A stretch of DNA of 64,000 bases from Fuscovulum ytuae (GTDB lineage: Bacteria; Pseudomonadota; Alphaproteobacteria; Rhodobacterales; Rhodobacteraceae). Positions 17,130 to 26,274 of the stretch are shown here, piece after piece. Each line of letters begins with the position of its first letter. Position 1 is the first letter of the stretch. Location of the stretch: the NCBI RefSeq assembly GCF_029953595.1, contig NZ_CP124535.1, positions 2,649,001 through 2,713,000 on the forward strand. Direction: 5' to 3'. Below the pieces are notes generated by a model. It did no database searches and had not been told where the DNA came from. It saw only the letters and a list, made by a program, of their open reading frames with translations. The position numbers and the translations under genes are program-made.

Positions 17130-18278
17130 CTATTCGGCACGAAGTTGCGAAAGGGCGTCTTCGGCGGCGGTTCTTTTTCCGGCTTCAGCGATCCATTCTG
17201 CAAGGGCAGGTTTACCGGCATCGGGCATAGCATCCAACTCTGCCAAAGCATCGCCGATTCGACCCGCAGCTAGCGCGGCTTCGGCGCGCGACAGGATGGC
17301 ATCAGGATCATCCCCTTCGCGTGGGGTGAGCGACCGCAGGCCCGTCTGGCTGCGTAGGAAGCTTGAGACGCGGTCCGTCCAGCTTTCGCCCATATTCGCG
17401 CGGAGTGCATCTTCGAGCGATTGGCGCGCAGCGTCGTCAAAGCTGTTCTGCAGATCCGCGATAGTGGGGATGCCGGCAGCGGCATGTTCGGTCAAGGCAG
17501 AGGGAAGGTCTGGGCCAAGTTCTGCGGCAGCAGAGGCGTAAGGTGCGCCGCTGTCAAAGGCGGCGGCGATGCGGTCCACGGCGGCGGAGCGCCGCGCTGA
17601 CGCAGCCGCAGCGACAGCCTGTTCGGCAAGTTCGGCGGCGCGGGCTTCGGCTTCTTGCAGGCGGGCTTCGGCGGCAGTTGCGGCGGCGATGACATCGGCG
17701 GGAACCGTGCCACCAGAACCAAGGCTGGCCACTTGCTGTTTAAGGGCCTCGATATCGGCAAGAAGAGCTGGATCGGCGGTCTGGCCAGATGCCGACGGCG
17801 ATGGAAGGGCGGCGAACTGTGATTCCAGCGACATAAGGCGCGCTTCAAGATCGGATGAGCTTGCTGCCTCCAGCGCCGCAAGCCGCGCCTCGACACTGGG
17901 GTCAGGAGTCGGTTTGGCGGGGAGGGCTGCCAATTGTTCTCGAATGGCTGCCAATTCTTCTGCCTGTGCCGCCACAGTTTCAGACAGGACGGAGTCACCG
18001 GCCGTGGGAAAGAGATCGGGCACCAGACGGGCAAGGCCGAAACCTCCAGCAGCCGCAACTAGGCCACCGAGGAACATCCCAAAAAAGGCCCCGGCGCCAC
18101 CGCCTGATCGGGCCTGCGTCTCGGTCTGTGCGGGCGCGGAGTCCGTGACATGCAGGGTTTCGGGCGGAATGGGCGCGGGGGGTTCTGAGGCGCTGGTTTG
18201 CGGATCTGTCGCTTCGACGACGGCCATAAGGTCGGCCTCGGCGTCAGGTGCTGGTTCGTCGGTCTTGCGTCTGGCCAT
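17130..18278 (-). CDS. Mitofilin-family inner-membrane protein
   Basis: A 382-residue protein with a charged N-terminus, one transmembrane helix (about 85-107, AGAFFGMFLGGLVAAAGGFG), a long Ala/Glu-rich region likely to form coiled coil (about 125-260) and a C-terminal helical domain ending in WIAEAGKRTAAEDALSQL. This is the alphaproteobacterial mitofilin/Mic60-like family, encoded here as in many relatives next to hemD and hemY. Mic60 homologues shape intracytoplasmic membranes in purple bacteria, which is established for the family but not shown for this protein. Confidence 0.75.
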   Translation of the reverse strand: MARRKTDEPAPDAEADLMAVVEATDPQTSASEPPAPIPPETLHVTDSAPAQTETQARSGGGAGAFFGMFLGGLVAAAGGFGLARLVPDLFPTAGDSVLSETVAAQAEELAAIREQLAALPAKPTPDPSVEARLAALEAASSSDLEARLMSLESQFAALPSPSASGQTADPALLADIEALKQQVASLGSGGTVPADVIAAATAAEARLQEAEARAAELAEQAVAAAASARRSAAVDRIAAAFDSGAPYASAAAELGPDLPSALTEHAAAGIPTIADLQNSFDDAARQSLEDALRANMGESWTDRVSSFLRSQTGLRSLTPREGDDPDAILSRAEAALAAGRIGDALAELDAMPDAGKPALAEWIAEAGKRTAAEDALSQLRAE

Positions 18279-18346
18279 GGGTGGCTCCTTTTCCCGTCCG
18301 CGCCGGGCGGGTTCTATATCACCCTAATCCCCTGAGGGTTGTGGGT

Positions 18347-19078
18347 TCAAGAAGCCGGGTTGTTCACGATGGTTTCAACGGCGGTTGCCATAGCATCAGC
18401 ATCGGGGCGTTCCGCGACCATAAGTCTTTTCGGAGCAAGTGATGCGGCGGCGCGCGCGGTGGCGTCGCTTATCGCGACGATCCAGAGTGGCGCCGAAAAC
18501 GGGCCCTGGGCGGTTAAAACTGCCGCGGAGCGGGGCGAAAACAGGGGAACCACCACGGGACCCGGTCCGGCGAGGGCGTTAAGGGCAATGGCTGTAAGCG
18601 GCTGCGGATCTTGTGCGTAGACGATGGCCGCATGGGCGGGGCGACCATGTGCCGCAAGCCGGGGCGCGATGTCGCCGCGTGCGTCACGCCCACGGAGATG
18701 AAGAAACGGGCCTTGATCATCGGATGCAAGAATAAGGGCGATAAGCGCCTCTGCGTCACCTTGGGCGGATAACGCATCGAACCCTGCGGATCGCGCGACT
18801 TTGGCAGTGCGGTCGCCGACGCACCATGCCCGAGGCGGGAAGATATGGCCTGCTTGGGCTAAGCGCGAAGTTGCCTCGACCCCTGTTTCGGAGGTGAGGA
18901 TAACCGATGACCACGGCGGATCTGGAAGGTCAGGCGAAAAGAAGGACGGAGCCATAAGCGGCGTCAGGATCAGATTGAACCGTCCGGGCATTCGCGTCGC
19001 AATCTGGGCAGCGAAGCGCTCACCCTGTGCGGCGGGCCGCGTGAGAAGCAACGGTAGGGGGCGGGATTGCAGGGCCAT
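18347..19078 (-). CDS. hemD: Uroporphyrinogen-III synthase
   Basis: A 243-residue HemD-family protein. It would cyclise hydroxymethylbilane to uroporphyrinogen III in tetrapyrrole synthesis. HemD is poorly conserved, but [14 protein letters not shown] at the start, [26 protein letters not shown] and [12 protein letters not shown] are characteristic, as is the position divergent from tsaD and upstream of the mitofilin- and HemY-like genes. The frame is open much further upstream (to 19237), but ATG 19078 begins the conserved strand and avoids overlap with tsaD. Confidence 0.82.
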   Translation of the reverse strand: MALQSRPLPLLLTRPAAQGERFAAQIATRMPGRFNLILTPLMAPSFFSPDLPDPPWSSVILTSETGVEATSRLAQAGHIFPPRAWCVGDRTAKVARSAGFDALSAQGDAEALIALILASDDQGPFLHLRGRDARGDIAPRLAAHGRPAHAAIVYAQDPQPLTAIALNALAGPGPVVVPLFSPRSAAVLTAQGPFSAPLWIVAISDATARAAASLAPKRLMVAERPDADAMATAVETIVNNPAS

Positions 19079-19120
19079 GACAAGGGTGTTACCCCCAAGC
19101 GATCCCATCGGGCAATGGAT

Positions 19121-20215
19121 ATGGCGGCGCTGACTTTTCTTGGCATCGAATCGAGCTGCGATGACAGCGCGGCCGCCGTGGTGCGGGCAGATGAAAATGG
19201 CGTGGCAGAGGTTATGGCATCTGTCGTTGAAGGCCAAACCTCCCTACACGCCGCTTTTGGCGGAGTTGTGCCTGAGATTGCTGCAAGGGCGCATGCGGAA
19301 CGGTTGGACTATTGCGTGGACCGTGCCTTGTCAGAGGCCGGGCTAAGCCTGCACAACATTGATGGGATCGCTGTTACCTCTGGCCCCGGCCTCATTGGCG
19401 GGGTTCTTTCGGGTGTCATGCTGGCGAAGGGTTTGGCGGCAGGTGCCAAGCGCCCGCTTTGGGGGGTGAACCATTTGGCGGGCCATGCGCTGACGCCCCG
19501 GCTGACGGATGGGTTGCCCTTTCCGTATCTTATGCTGCTGGTTTCCGGGGGGCATTGCCAGTTCCTGATCGTGGAGGGGGTAGATCGGTTCCGTCGCCTT
19601 GGGGGGACGATCGACGATGCGCCGGGCGAAGCCTTTGACAAAGTGGCCAAGCTTTTGGGTCTGGCGCAGCCGGGGGGCCCTGTCGTCGAACGAGAGGCCG
19701 CCGATGGCAACCCAGCACGATTTACCTTTCCGCGCCCCTTGCTTGACCGACCCGGATGCGACCTGTCTTTCTCGGGTTTGAAGACTGCGCTTTTGCGGGC
19801 GCGGGATGCGCTGGTGGCAGAGAAATGTGGGATCACGGTTCAGGACCGGCGCGACATATGCGCCGGATTTCAGGCCGCCGTGACAGATGTTCTGGCCGAA
19901 AAGACACATCGCGCGCTGGCGATCTATCTTGAGCAACGGCCCCTTGTCCCGGCGCTGGCCGTGGCGGGGGGCGTGGCGGCCAATAAGACCATTCGGGCAA
20001 GGTTAGAAACGGTTTGCGGCGAAAATGGTGTGCGTTTCGTTGCTCCACCATTGCGGCTTTGCACCGATAATGCCGCGATGATTGCTTGGGCCGGAATTGA
20101 ACAGGCACGCGCAGGGATGCCGTCTGGCATCGATCTTGTGGCACGCCCACGCTGGCCGCTTGATGCGCAAGCAGCGCCGATGATCGGATCGGGGAAGAAA
20201 GGCGCGAAGGCATGA
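19121..20215 (+). CDS. tsaD: tRNA N6-adenosine threonylcarbamoyltransferase TsaD
   Basis: A 364-residue TsaD (Kae1/YgjD) protein, the catalytic subunit that transfers threonylcarbamoyl to A37 of ANN-decoding tRNAs together with TsaB and TsaE. It begins with [16 protein letters not shown], has the metal-binding HxxxH in VNHLAGHAL and continues with [10 protein letters not shown] and [14 protein letters not shown] start at ATG 19121; ATG 19115 is equally possible. It is divergent from hemD with a gap of about 40 bases and overlaps gpsA by four bases. The partner tsaE is about 10 kb downstream in this window. Confidence 0.95.
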   Translation: MAALTFLGIESSCDDSAAAVVRADENGVAEVMASVVEGQTSLHAAFGGVVPEIAARAHAERLDYCVDRALSEAGLSLHNIDGIAVTSGPGLIGGVLSGVMLAKGLAAGAKRPLWGVNHLAGHALTPRLTDGLPFPYLMLLVSGGHCQFLIVEGVDRFRRLGGTIDDAPGEAFDKVAKLLGLAQPGGPVVEREAADGNPARFTFPRPLLDRPGCDLSFSGLKTALLRARDALVAEKCGITVQDRRDICAGFQAAVTDVLAEKTHRALAIYLEQRPLVPALAVAGGVAANKTIRARLETVCGENGVRFVAPPLRLCTDNAAMIAWAGIEQARAGMPSGIDLVARPRWPLDAQAAPMIGSGKKGAKA

Positions 20216-21186
20216 CCGGGGGCAGGATCGGCATCGTAGGTGCGGGTGCCTTTGGAACGGCGTTGGCGGTTACCTTGGCGCGGGATGGGCGTGATGTGGC
20301 CCTATGGCTGCGTGACGCCGAGCGTGCATGGAAGATGCAGGAAAAACGAGAGAACGAGGCGCGACTGGCTGGAGTTCTGTTTCCAGAAAACGTCTCTGTT
20401 ACGGCCGATTTGGATGGTATTTGTGATGCTGACGCGGTCTTGCTCTGCCTTCCGATGCAGGTGTTGAGTGGCTTTCTGATTGGATCGGGAAAGGCCTTGT
20501 CCGGACGGCCTTTGGTTGCCTGCTGCAAGGGGATTGACCTTGAACGACTGACCGGCCCTTCGGCCATCATTTCCAATGAAGTGCCAAGTGCCCGTTCGGC
20601 GGTTCTGACCGGCCCCAGCTTTGCGGCCGACATTGCTATGGGACTTCCTACCGCCCTGACCTTGGCCTGCAGAGAGGCTGGCTTGGGAGAAACGCTGCAA
20701 CAGCAATTGTCTACAGCGACTTTGCGGCTTTATCTGACGGATGATGTGGCGGGTGCCGAGTTGGGGGGCGCGCTGAAGAACGTGATCGCGATTGCGGCGG
20801 GGATCGTGATCGGCGCAGGCCTTGGCGAGTCCGCAAGGGCGGCCCTGATGACGCGCGGCTATGCCGAGATGACGCGCCTTGCCCTTGCGTTTGGGGCGCG
20901 CGCGGAAACGCTGGGAGGGCTTTCCGGGCTGGGCGATCTGGTGCTGACTTGCACATCGGCGCAGTCGCGCAATTTCCGGTTCGGGGTCGCTCTGGGATCG
21001 GGACAAGCCTTTGACCCATCCGTCACGGTAGAGGGCGCCGCAACGGCGAAAGCAGTTTCTAACCTTGGGAAAAAACGCGGTATTGATCTGCCGGTCACGC
21101 GAATGGTTGCGGCGTTGATCGACGGCCATATCGACCTTCCAAACGCAATACAGACCCTTTTGTCACGACCTTTGAAGAAGGAATGA
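20212..21186 (+). CDS. gpsA: NAD(P)-dependent glycerol-3-phosphate dehydrogenase
   Basis: A 324-residue cytoplasmic enzyme that reduces dihydroxyacetone phosphate to sn-glycerol-3-phosphate for phospholipid synthesis. The N-terminal Rossmann motif is [14 protein letters not shown]. Catalytic-region features are the conserved lysine in [14 protein letters not shown] and the segment [14 protein letters not shown]. Its ATG overlaps the tsaD stop, and it is followed closely by yciI, so tsaD-gpsA-yciI-EVE form one rightward operon. Confidence 0.95.
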   Translation: MTGGRIGIVGAGAFGTALAVTLARDGRDVALWLRDAERAWKMQEKRENEARLAGVLFPENVSVTADLDGICDADAVLLCLPMQVLSGFLIGSGKALSGRPLVACCKGIDLERLTGPSAIISNEVPSARSAVLTGPSFAADIAMGLPTALTLACREAGLGETLQQQLSTATLRLYLTDDVAGAELGGALKNVIAIAAGIVIGAGLGESARAALMTRGYAEMTRLALAFGARAETLGGLSGLGDLVLTCTSAQSRNFRFGVALGSGQAFDPSVTVEGAATAKAVSNLGKKRGIDLPVTRMVAALIDGHIDLPNAIQTLLSRPLKKE

Positions 21187-21189
21187 GGC

Positions 21190-21462
21190 ATGCGCGTAGC
21201 GCTTATCTGCATCGACAGGCCCGGACATCTCCATATCCGCCAAGAGAACCGGCCAGCGCATCTGGCGCATATCGAAAGCTCTGGTTTGGTAGAGATGGCG
21301 GGGCCATTTTTGAACGAGGCGGGCGAGATGGCCGGTTCCCTTGTGATCCTATCTGTAGAGACGCTTGATCAGGCGCGGGAATGGGCGGCGAATGACCCCT
21401 ATGCGAAGGCGGGCCTGTTCCAATCGGTCGATATCCGCGAATGGAAGAAAGTGATCGGCTGA
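21190..21462 (+). CDS. YciI family protein
   Basis: A 90-residue YciI-like protein with a dimeric alpha/beta barrel fold. The His-Asp type active site of the family corresponds to RPAHLAHIE near the start, and the segment GPFLNEAGEMAGSLVIL is typical. Its biochemical role is unknown. A good AAGGAATGAGG site precedes the ATG, and its stop overlaps the next start (TGATG). It sits in the tsaD operon. Confidence 0.85.
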   Translation: MRVALICIDRPGHLHIRQENRPAHLAHIESSGLVEMAGPFLNEAGEMAGSLVILSVETLDQAREWAANDPYAKAGLFQSVDIREWKKVIG

Positions 21463-21890
21463 TGTCCTATTGGCTTTTCAAGTCGGAACCCGATGAGTTC
21501 GGTTGGCCGCATCAAGTGGCCAAGGGCGATGCGGGGGAGGAATGGACCGGGGTCCGCAACTATCAAGCGCGGAACAATATGCGCGCCATGAGGGTAGGTG
21601 ATCGGGGTTTCTTTTACCATTCCAACATCGGGAAGGAGATTGTCGGGATCGTTGAGGTCATCCGCGAGAGCGCGCCGGACAGCACAACCGACGATCCTAG
21701 ATGGGATTGTGTGACGGTGCGGGCAGTTTGTGCCTTGCCGAAACCTGTGAAGCTTGACCAATGCAAGGTGCAGCCGGGACTAGGGTCCATGGCCCTGGTC
21801 AACAACACGCGGCTTTCCGTCCAACCCGTGACAGAAGAGGAATGGAAAATCGTCTGTGAAATGGGCGAACTGGACCCTTCAGGCCTGTAG
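21462..21890 (+). CDS. EVE domain-containing protein
   Basis: A 142-residue EVE-domain protein (PUA-like fold). It begins with MSYWLFKSEPDEFGW and has the segments EWTGVRNYQARNNMR and FFYHSN that line the family's base-binding pocket. EVE domains bind modified bases in nucleic acids; the cellular role of this stand-alone type is unsettled. The ATG at 21462 shares an A with the yciI stop codon, so the start is firm. It is the last gene of the tsaD operon. Confidence 0.9.
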   Translation: MSYWLFKSEPDEFGWPHQVAKGDAGEEWTGVRNYQARNNMRAMRVGDRGFFYHSNIGKEIVGIVEVIRESAPDSTTDDPRWDCVTVRAVCALPKPVKLDQCKVQPGLGSMALVNNTRLSVQPVTEEEWKIVCEMGELDPSGL

Positions 21891-21940
21891 TTCGTTAAGG
21901 CCGACTTTTGGGCCGAAAAGGTTGCTTGAACCCATTGGAA

Positions 21941-21973
21941 ATGGAGGGCCCGCACCCCTACGGGACCCTCCAT
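21941..21973 (+). terminator. Strong hairpin downstream of the tsaD operon
   Basis: ATGGAGGGCCCG pairs with CGGGACCCTCCAT around the eight-base loop CACCCCTA, with a single bulge. It lies 50 bases after the EVE-gene stop. There is no T-run after it, so it may stabilise the 3' end rather than act as a classical terminator. The rest of the gap to 22144 holds another short hairpin (CCCTGCC/GGCAGGG at 22034-22064) and no convincing gene. Confidence 0.45.
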
Positions 21974-22144
21974 CCACCCCACACACTCCCCATGCGCTGT
22001 GCGTGATATGAAAGACGGGTCCCGGGCATACTGCCCTGCCCTTTGATCGTGCCCGAAGGCAGGGACCAAAGCAAAGCCATTATGCGTAGTATTTTATTGG
22101 TCGACCCCGCGCGGGGCGGCGCGGGGCGACGGTCGTGGGTCAGA

Positions 22145-22486
22145 TCAGGCGTAGGCCTTTTCTTTCCCGAAATGCTTGACCAGCATGTAATAGACAACGG
22201 GACGATACTTATTGCGCTCGGACCGACCATAGGTGTCGATCACGGCATTGATCGCCTCCATCAGTTTGGGGGAGTCGGGCAGCCCAAGTTTCTTGATCAA
22301 GAAATTGGCCTTCACACGTTCCAATTCCGCTTTGTCGGTGGCGGCGACAGTTTCGCTATCGGCGCTGTAGATTGCAGGGCCACAGCCGATGGTCACCTTT
22401 TCAAGAAGCGTCATGTCAGGCGTCATCTTGCATTTCGTCTTCAGGTCTTCGGCGTATTTCGCAATCAGTTCGGCTCGTTTGCTCAT
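22145..22486 (-). CDS. DUF2853 family protein
   Basis: A 113-residue soluble protein of the DUF2853 family, recognised from its opening MSKRAELIAKYAEDLKTKC, the central LLEKVTIGCGPAIY and the C-terminal SERNKYRPVVYYMLVKHFG. The function of the family is unknown. I take ATG 22486, behind GGGAGAGAG; an ATG three codons earlier (22495) is possible. It is a single gene between the tsaD operon and ahcY. Confidence 0.8.
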   Translation of the reverse strand: MSKRAELIAKYAEDLKTKCKMTPDMTLLEKVTIGCGPAIYSADSETVAATDKAELERVKANFLIKKLGLPDSPKLMEAINAVIDTYGRSERNKYRPVVYYMLVKHFGKEKAYA

Positions 22487-22607
22487 GATCTTCACTCTCT
22501 CCCTGACGTCCGGCGAAGGACTTACCGCCGCAAAAGAAGATTACGGTCAGAAAGGCAGTGTGCAAAAGGTTTTTGCCCGAAGCCGGGATTTCGGCAGATT
22601 TGGGATG

Positions 22608-22640
22608 AAAAAACCCCGTCCGGTCTGCCCGAACGGGGGT
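22608..22640 (-). terminator. Intrinsic terminator of ahcY
   Basis: Read on the minus strand, a stem built from ACGGGG / CCCCGT is followed by TTTTTTC. It lies 27 bases beyond the ahcY stop codon, as expected for a rho-independent terminator. Confidence 0.75.
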
Positions 22641-22666
22641 GGATTTCTTTCGTCAGCGCTCTGTGA

Positions 22667-24067
22667 TCAGTAGCGATAGTGTTCAGGTTTGAACGGACCT
22701 TCAGGTTTGACGCCAATATAGGCGGCCTGATCGGGGCGCAGTTCGGTAAGTTTTACACCGATCTTTTTCAGATGCAGGCGGGCGACCTTTTCATCCAATT
22801 GCTTGGGCAGGATATAGACGCCGGGCGCGTAGTCCTTACCTTTGGTCCAAAGTTCGATCTGCGCCAGAACCTGATTGGTGAAGGAGGCCGACATCACGAA
22901 GGACGGGTGACCGGTGGCGTTCCCAAGGTTCAAGAGCCGTCCTTCAGACAGAAGGATGATGCGATTGCCCGAGGGCATTTCGATCATGTCCACCTGATCC
23001 TTGATGTTGGTCCATTTGTGGTTGCGCAGGGCAGCGACCTGAATCTCGTTGTCGAAGTGGCCGATATTGCCGACGATGGCCATATCCTTCATCTCACGCA
23101 GATGTTCGATCCGGATCACGTCCTTGTTGCCGGTGGTGGTGATGAAGATGTCGGCCGTGCTGATTTCATCTTCGAGGATGGTGACCTCGTAGCCGTCCAT
23201 CGCGGCCTGAAGGGCGCAGATCGGGTCAACCTCGGTCACCTTGACGCGGGCGCCCGCACCCCGCAGAGACGCCGCGGAACCTTTGCCGACATCACCATAG
23301 CCACAGACGACGGCGACCTTGCCCGCCATCATCGTATCGGTGGCGCGACGAATGCCATCGACCAGCGATTCCTTGCAGCCATATTTGTTGTCGAACTTCG
23401 ACTTGGTGACCGAGTCGTTCACGTTAATCGCCGGGAAGGGCAGTTGGCCCTTCTTGTGCAGCTCATACAGGCGGTGAACGCCTGTGGTGGTTTCTTCCGA
23501 AACGCCCTGAATGGCAGCGCGCTGTTTCGTGAACCAGCCGGGCGATGCGGCAAGGCGCTTTTTGATCTGGTTGAAGAGGCAAACCTCTTCTTCCGAAGTG
23601 GGCACCTCGATCAGGTCTTTTTCGCCTGCTTCGACGCGGGCGCCGAGGAGGATGTAAAGCGTGGCATCCCCGCCATCGTCGAGGATCATGTTGCAGGTGC
23701 CGCCCTCGCCACCGAACTGGAAGATTTTATCGGTATATTCCCAATATTCTTCCAAGGTTTCGCCCTTGATGGCGAAGACAGGGACGCCCGCCTGCGCGAT
23801 GGCGGCGGCAGCGTGATCTTGGGTGGAAAAGATGTTGCAGGACGCCCAGCGCACATCGGCGCCGAGCGCAACAAGGGTTTCGATCAGAACGCCCGTTTGG
23901 ATCGTCATGTGCAGGGAACCGGCAATACGTGCACCCTTCAGCGGCTTGGATGTGCCAAATTCTTCACGGCAGGCCATAAGACCCGGCATTTCCGTTTCGG
24001 CAATGGTGAGTTCCTTGCGGCCAAACTCTGCAAGCGCGATATCTTTGACGACGTAATCCTGCGGCAT
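22667..24067 (-). CDS. ahcY: Adenosylhomocysteinase
   Basis: A 466-residue SAH hydrolase. It splits S-adenosylhomocysteine to adenosine and homocysteine and so sustains SAM-dependent methylation. Landmarks are [16 protein letters not shown] at the start, the NAD-binding [15 protein letters not shown], the substrate-region [11 protein letters not shown] and the C-terminal [18 protein letters not shown] precedes the ATG. In Rhodobacter capsulatus the LysR-type HvrB, whose likely counterpart is at 25016, activates ahcY. No SAH riboswitch is visible in the 108-base gap upstream. Confidence 0.97.
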   Translation of the reverse strand: MPQDYVVKDIALAEFGRKELTIAETEMPGLMACREEFGTSKPLKGARIAGSLHMTIQTGVLIETLVALGADVRWASCNIFSTQDHAAAAIAQAGVPVFAIKGETLEEYWEYTDKIFQFGGEGGTCNMILDDGGDATLYILLGARVEAGEKDLIEVPTSEEEVCLFNQIKKRLAASPGWFTKQRAAIQGVSEETTTGVHRLYELHKKGQLPFPAINVNDSVTKSKFDNKYGCKESLVDGIRRATDTMMAGKVAVVCGYGDVGKGSAASLRGAGARVKVTEVDPICALQAAMDGYEVTILEDEISTADIFITTTGNKDVIRIEHLREMKDMAIVGNIGHFDNEIQVAALRNHKWTNIKDQVDMIEMPSGNRIILLSEGRLLNLGNATGHPSFVMSASFTNQVLAQIELWTKGKDYAPGVYILPKQLDEKVARLHLKKIGVKLTELRPDQAAYIGVKPEGPFKPEHYRY

Positions 24068-24175
24068 TTGCCGTTGCTCCTTGATCCTTCAATTTGGGCG
24101 GCAGATAGCATGCTGTGCGGCCTTGGACAATGACACGGTGGTAAAGGTCGGTTAATGGCCGAAGGGAGGTAGGGG

Positions 24176-24799
24176 ATGAAGCAGCCTCGGGCGTGGCAAA
24201 GGATGCTTTCGGGGCGGCGGCTAGATCTTCTGGACCCGACGCCCATGGATATCGAGATCGAAGATATTGCGCATGGGCTGGCTTTTGTTGCGCGATGGAA
24301 TGGGCAGACACGGGGGGATTGGCCCTATTCGGTGGCCGAGCATTCGTTGCTGGTCGAAGTGATCTTTAGCCGTTGCAATCCGGGTGTCGCACCGCGTTGG
24401 CAATTGGCAGCCTTGCTGCATGATGCGCCGGAATATGTGATCGGAGACATGATCAGCCCGGTCAAGGCGGCGGTCGGATCGGGCTATGGTGCGCTGGACG
24501 AACGTCTGACCGCTGCGGTGCATTTGCGTTTTGGACTGCCGATCACTTTGCCTCCGCCGATCAAAAAGGCAATCAAGTCGGCGGACAAAATATCAGCCTG
24601 GATGGAGGCGGTGCAGATTGCCGGATTTTCGTCAGCCGAGGCGGATCGCTTCTTCGGGAAACCGGATGCGCAGGTTTTGCGGGGCCTAGAGATCAAACTG
24701 CGTCCGCCCGCGATTGTGCGGACGGACTATATTTCACGACATGAAGAACTTTTGGCGGCTTGCACGGGTCAGCCAACAATGCGGGAAGGCGGAGTGTAA
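24176..24799 (+). CDS. HD-domain phosphohydrolase (YfbR-like)
   Basis: A 207-residue HD-superfamily protein. The metal ligands are visible as His in SVAEHSLLVE, HD in ALLHDAPEYVIGD and a later Asp in KSADKISAW. This is the arrangement of YfbR-type 5'-nucleotidases, though the substrate here is unknown. It is divergent from ahcY and begins behind GGGAGGTAGGGG. It occupies the place of the gene called orf5 next to hvrB in R. capsulatus; that equivalence is inferred from order only. Confidence 0.8.
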   Translation: MKQPRAWQRMLSGRRLDLLDPTPMDIEIEDIAHGLAFVARWNGQTRGDWPYSVAEHSLLVEVIFSRCNPGVAPRWQLAALLHDAPEYVIGDMISPVKAAVGSGYGALDERLTAAVHLRFGLPITLPPPIKKAIKSADKISAWMEAVQIAGFSSAEADRFFGKPDAQVLRGLEIKLRPPAIVRTDYISRHEELLAACTGQPTMREGGV

Positions 24800-24918
24800 G
24801 GACCGGGGCGTTCCGTGCCGCGCGTGGCATCCTGCGGCACAGGATGGCCTTTGCTGGGGCGCTGTTCTAGGCGCTGACCTGCGGCGAGGAGCAGGGCTTC
24901 GGCGAGAATTTGTAACAT
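24769..24918 (-). CDS. Candidate small protein of 49 residues divergent from hvrB
   Basis: A leftward frame starts at ATG 24918, eight bases after an AGGAG site, and ends at 24769 inside the 3' end of the HD gene. The first 18 residues, MLQILAEALLLAAGQRLE, could form an amphipathic helix; the rest is polar and Pro-rich. The good ribosome-binding site and the position divergent from a LysR regulator support it. No family is recognised and there is no conservation evidence, so it may be chance. Confidence 0.35.
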   Translation of the reverse strand: MLQILAEALLLAAGQRLEQRPSKGHPVPQDATRGTERPGPYTPPSRIVG

Positions 24919-25015
24919 TTTCTTCTCCTGTCACTTAGTTATTCTGGCACGAATATACTTAAATTGGCATGGTTCCGAGTCAGAAGTCTTTCAGAACTGT
25001 TAGCATGGATTACAC

Positions 25016-25891
25016 ATGGCGATCGATTGGCGGAGCCTTCCTTCGTTGTCTTCTCTGCGTGCCTTTGCGGCTGTCGCGGAACTTGGGGGTTTTTCGCAGG
25101 CTGCGCGGGTCCTGATTGTCACCCATGCGGCGGTTTCACAGCAAGTGCGTGGACTGGAACAGGCGCTTGATACAGCTTTGGTGGCCCGCGACGGTCGAGG
25201 TATGGCCTTGACAGCGGAGGGGCAGCAACTTGCGCAGGCTTTGCTGGACGGCTTCGCGACAGTTGCAGCAGGGGTTGACACGTTGCGAGCGGGCGGGTCG
25301 GATCGACCGGTTCGGATTACACTTACCGCCAGTTTCGCGACGCAGTGGTTGATGCCGAGATTGAAGGAATTCTGGGACCTTTACCCGGATATTGCCCTGT
25401 CTTTGCACCCCGACGCGCGGGTTGTGGATTTGCGTAGGGATGGGATGGACCTAGGCATCCGATATGGGAATGGCGACTGGCAGGGGGTGACGGCGCGCTT
25501 TTTGGCACCGGCGCGGATGGCGGTTGCGGCATCGCCCAATCTCCTTGCAGGACGGACAACGCTGTCGGCGGCAGAGATGCAAGAGATGGAGTGGATCCTT
25601 GCACGGGACTGGCCCGAACAGGAGAATTATCTGAAAAGTCTAGGCCTTCGTCCCGAAGCCCTCTCTCGAACCGATTTCGTAAATGAAGAATTGTCATTGG
25701 CGGCAGCGCGGCAGGGACTTGGACTTGTCGTGGAAAGCCTAGCCCTTTTGGAAGGCGATCTGGAGGAAGGGCGGCTTGTCCTTTTGCATGACAGCAAGGA
25801 CAAACTGCCCGCCTATTTCATCGTTACCCAACCGGGCCCACAACGCGCCGCGACGCGGGCCTTTTTGAAATGGCTGGAGCAGGCCGCCTGA
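25016..25891 (+). CDS. hvrB: LysR-family transcriptional regulator HvrB
   Basis: A 291-residue LysR-type regulator. The winged helix-turn-helix is at about 10-65 (LSSLRAFAAVAELGGFSQAA, HAAVSQQVRGLE), followed by a GcvA-like effector domain (ITLTASFATQWLMPRL to the end). In R. capsulatus, HvrB lies between ahcY and hvrA and activates ahcY expression in response to light. The identical neighbourhood here is the basis for the name. Its stop codon abuts the convergent hvrA stop with no base between, inside a palindrome. Confidence 0.8.
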   Translation: MAIDWRSLPSLSSLRAFAAVAELGGFSQAARVLIVTHAAVSQQVRGLEQALDTALVARDGRGMALTAEGQQLAQALLDGFATVAAGVDTLRAGGSDRPVRITLTASFATQWLMPRLKEFWDLYPDIALSLHPDARVVDLRRDGMDLGIRYGNGDWQGVTARFLAPARMAVAASPNLLAGRTTLSAAEMQEMEWILARDWPEQENYLKSLGLRPEALSRTDFVNEELSLAAARQGLGLVVESLALLEGDLEEGRLVLLHDSKDKLPAYFIVTQPGPQRAATRAFLKWLEQAA

Positions 25892-25901
25892 TCAGACGGC
25901 C
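25882..25901. terminator. Palindrome spanning the abutting stops of hvrB and hvrA
   Basis: GGCCGCCTGATCAGACGGCC is a near-perfect palindrome centred on TGATCA, which is the hvrB stop (TGA) followed directly by the reverse complement of the hvrA stop. On the plus strand a T-rich tract (GGTTTTTTTCC) follows within 20 bases. It could terminate hvrB transcription inside the hvrA coding region. Confidence 0.5.
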
Positions 25902-26206
25902 ATTTCTTCCGGTTTTTTTCCAGCGGCAAGCGCCTCTGCAAACCAGCGGGGTTTGCGGCCACGGCCCGACCAAGTATCGGCGGGATTGGCAGGATTAGCG
26001 AATTTTGCGGTAGCAGGCGCGCGTTTCCTGGCGGCCGATGTGCCCGTCAGTTCCGCCAGAGAATAGCCCATTTCGCGTGCTTTTTCTTCAAGTTCGGCGA
26101 GAGCTTGTTTTTTCTTGCGGTCTTCGAAATTCGCGATAGCACGGGTCACTTGTCCCTGAAGTTCCTTGAGTTCCTTGAGGGAAAGCGAATTGAGATCGAT
26201 GGTCAT
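25892..26206 (-). CDS. hvrA: H-NS family nucleoid protein HvrA
   Basis: A 104-residue H-NS-type protein. It has an N-terminal coiled-coil oligomerisation region (about 5-48, LKELQGQVTRAIANFEDRKK) and a C-terminal DNA-binding motif, DTWSGRGRKPRWFAEAL. In Rhodobacter, HvrA modulates photosynthesis and nitrogen-fixation genes in response to light and ammonium. It lies 68 bases downstream of regA in the same direction, as in the known regA-hvrA locus, so partial co-transcription is likely. Confidence 0.87.
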   Translation of the reverse strand: MTIDLNSLSLKELKELQGQVTRAIANFEDRKKKQALAELEEKAREMGYSLAELTGTSAARKRAPATAKFANPANPADTWSGRGRKPRWFAEALAAGKKPEEMAV

Positions 26207-26274
26207 TTAAGCATTCTCCAATTGACCGGATAACGCTTTATTAGGGCACGATCTCTGTTAATTCAATAACCGTA

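Noticed and set aside
21958-22080. A 40-codon leftward frame beginning MALLWSLPSGT in the gap after the EVE gene
   Set aside because: It runs through two hairpin-forming segments, has no ribosome-binding site and shows no recognisable features.
22679-24133. A long rightward open frame (484 codons) opposite ahcY
   Set aside because: It is fully antisense to the strongly conserved ahcY and has no recognisable domain. Long shadow frames are expected opposite GC-rich genes.
24068-24175. Possible SAH or SAM riboswitch upstream of ahcY
   Set aside because: The leader is short and I see no conserved riboswitch core or expected helices. Regulation by HvrB is the better-known mechanism here.
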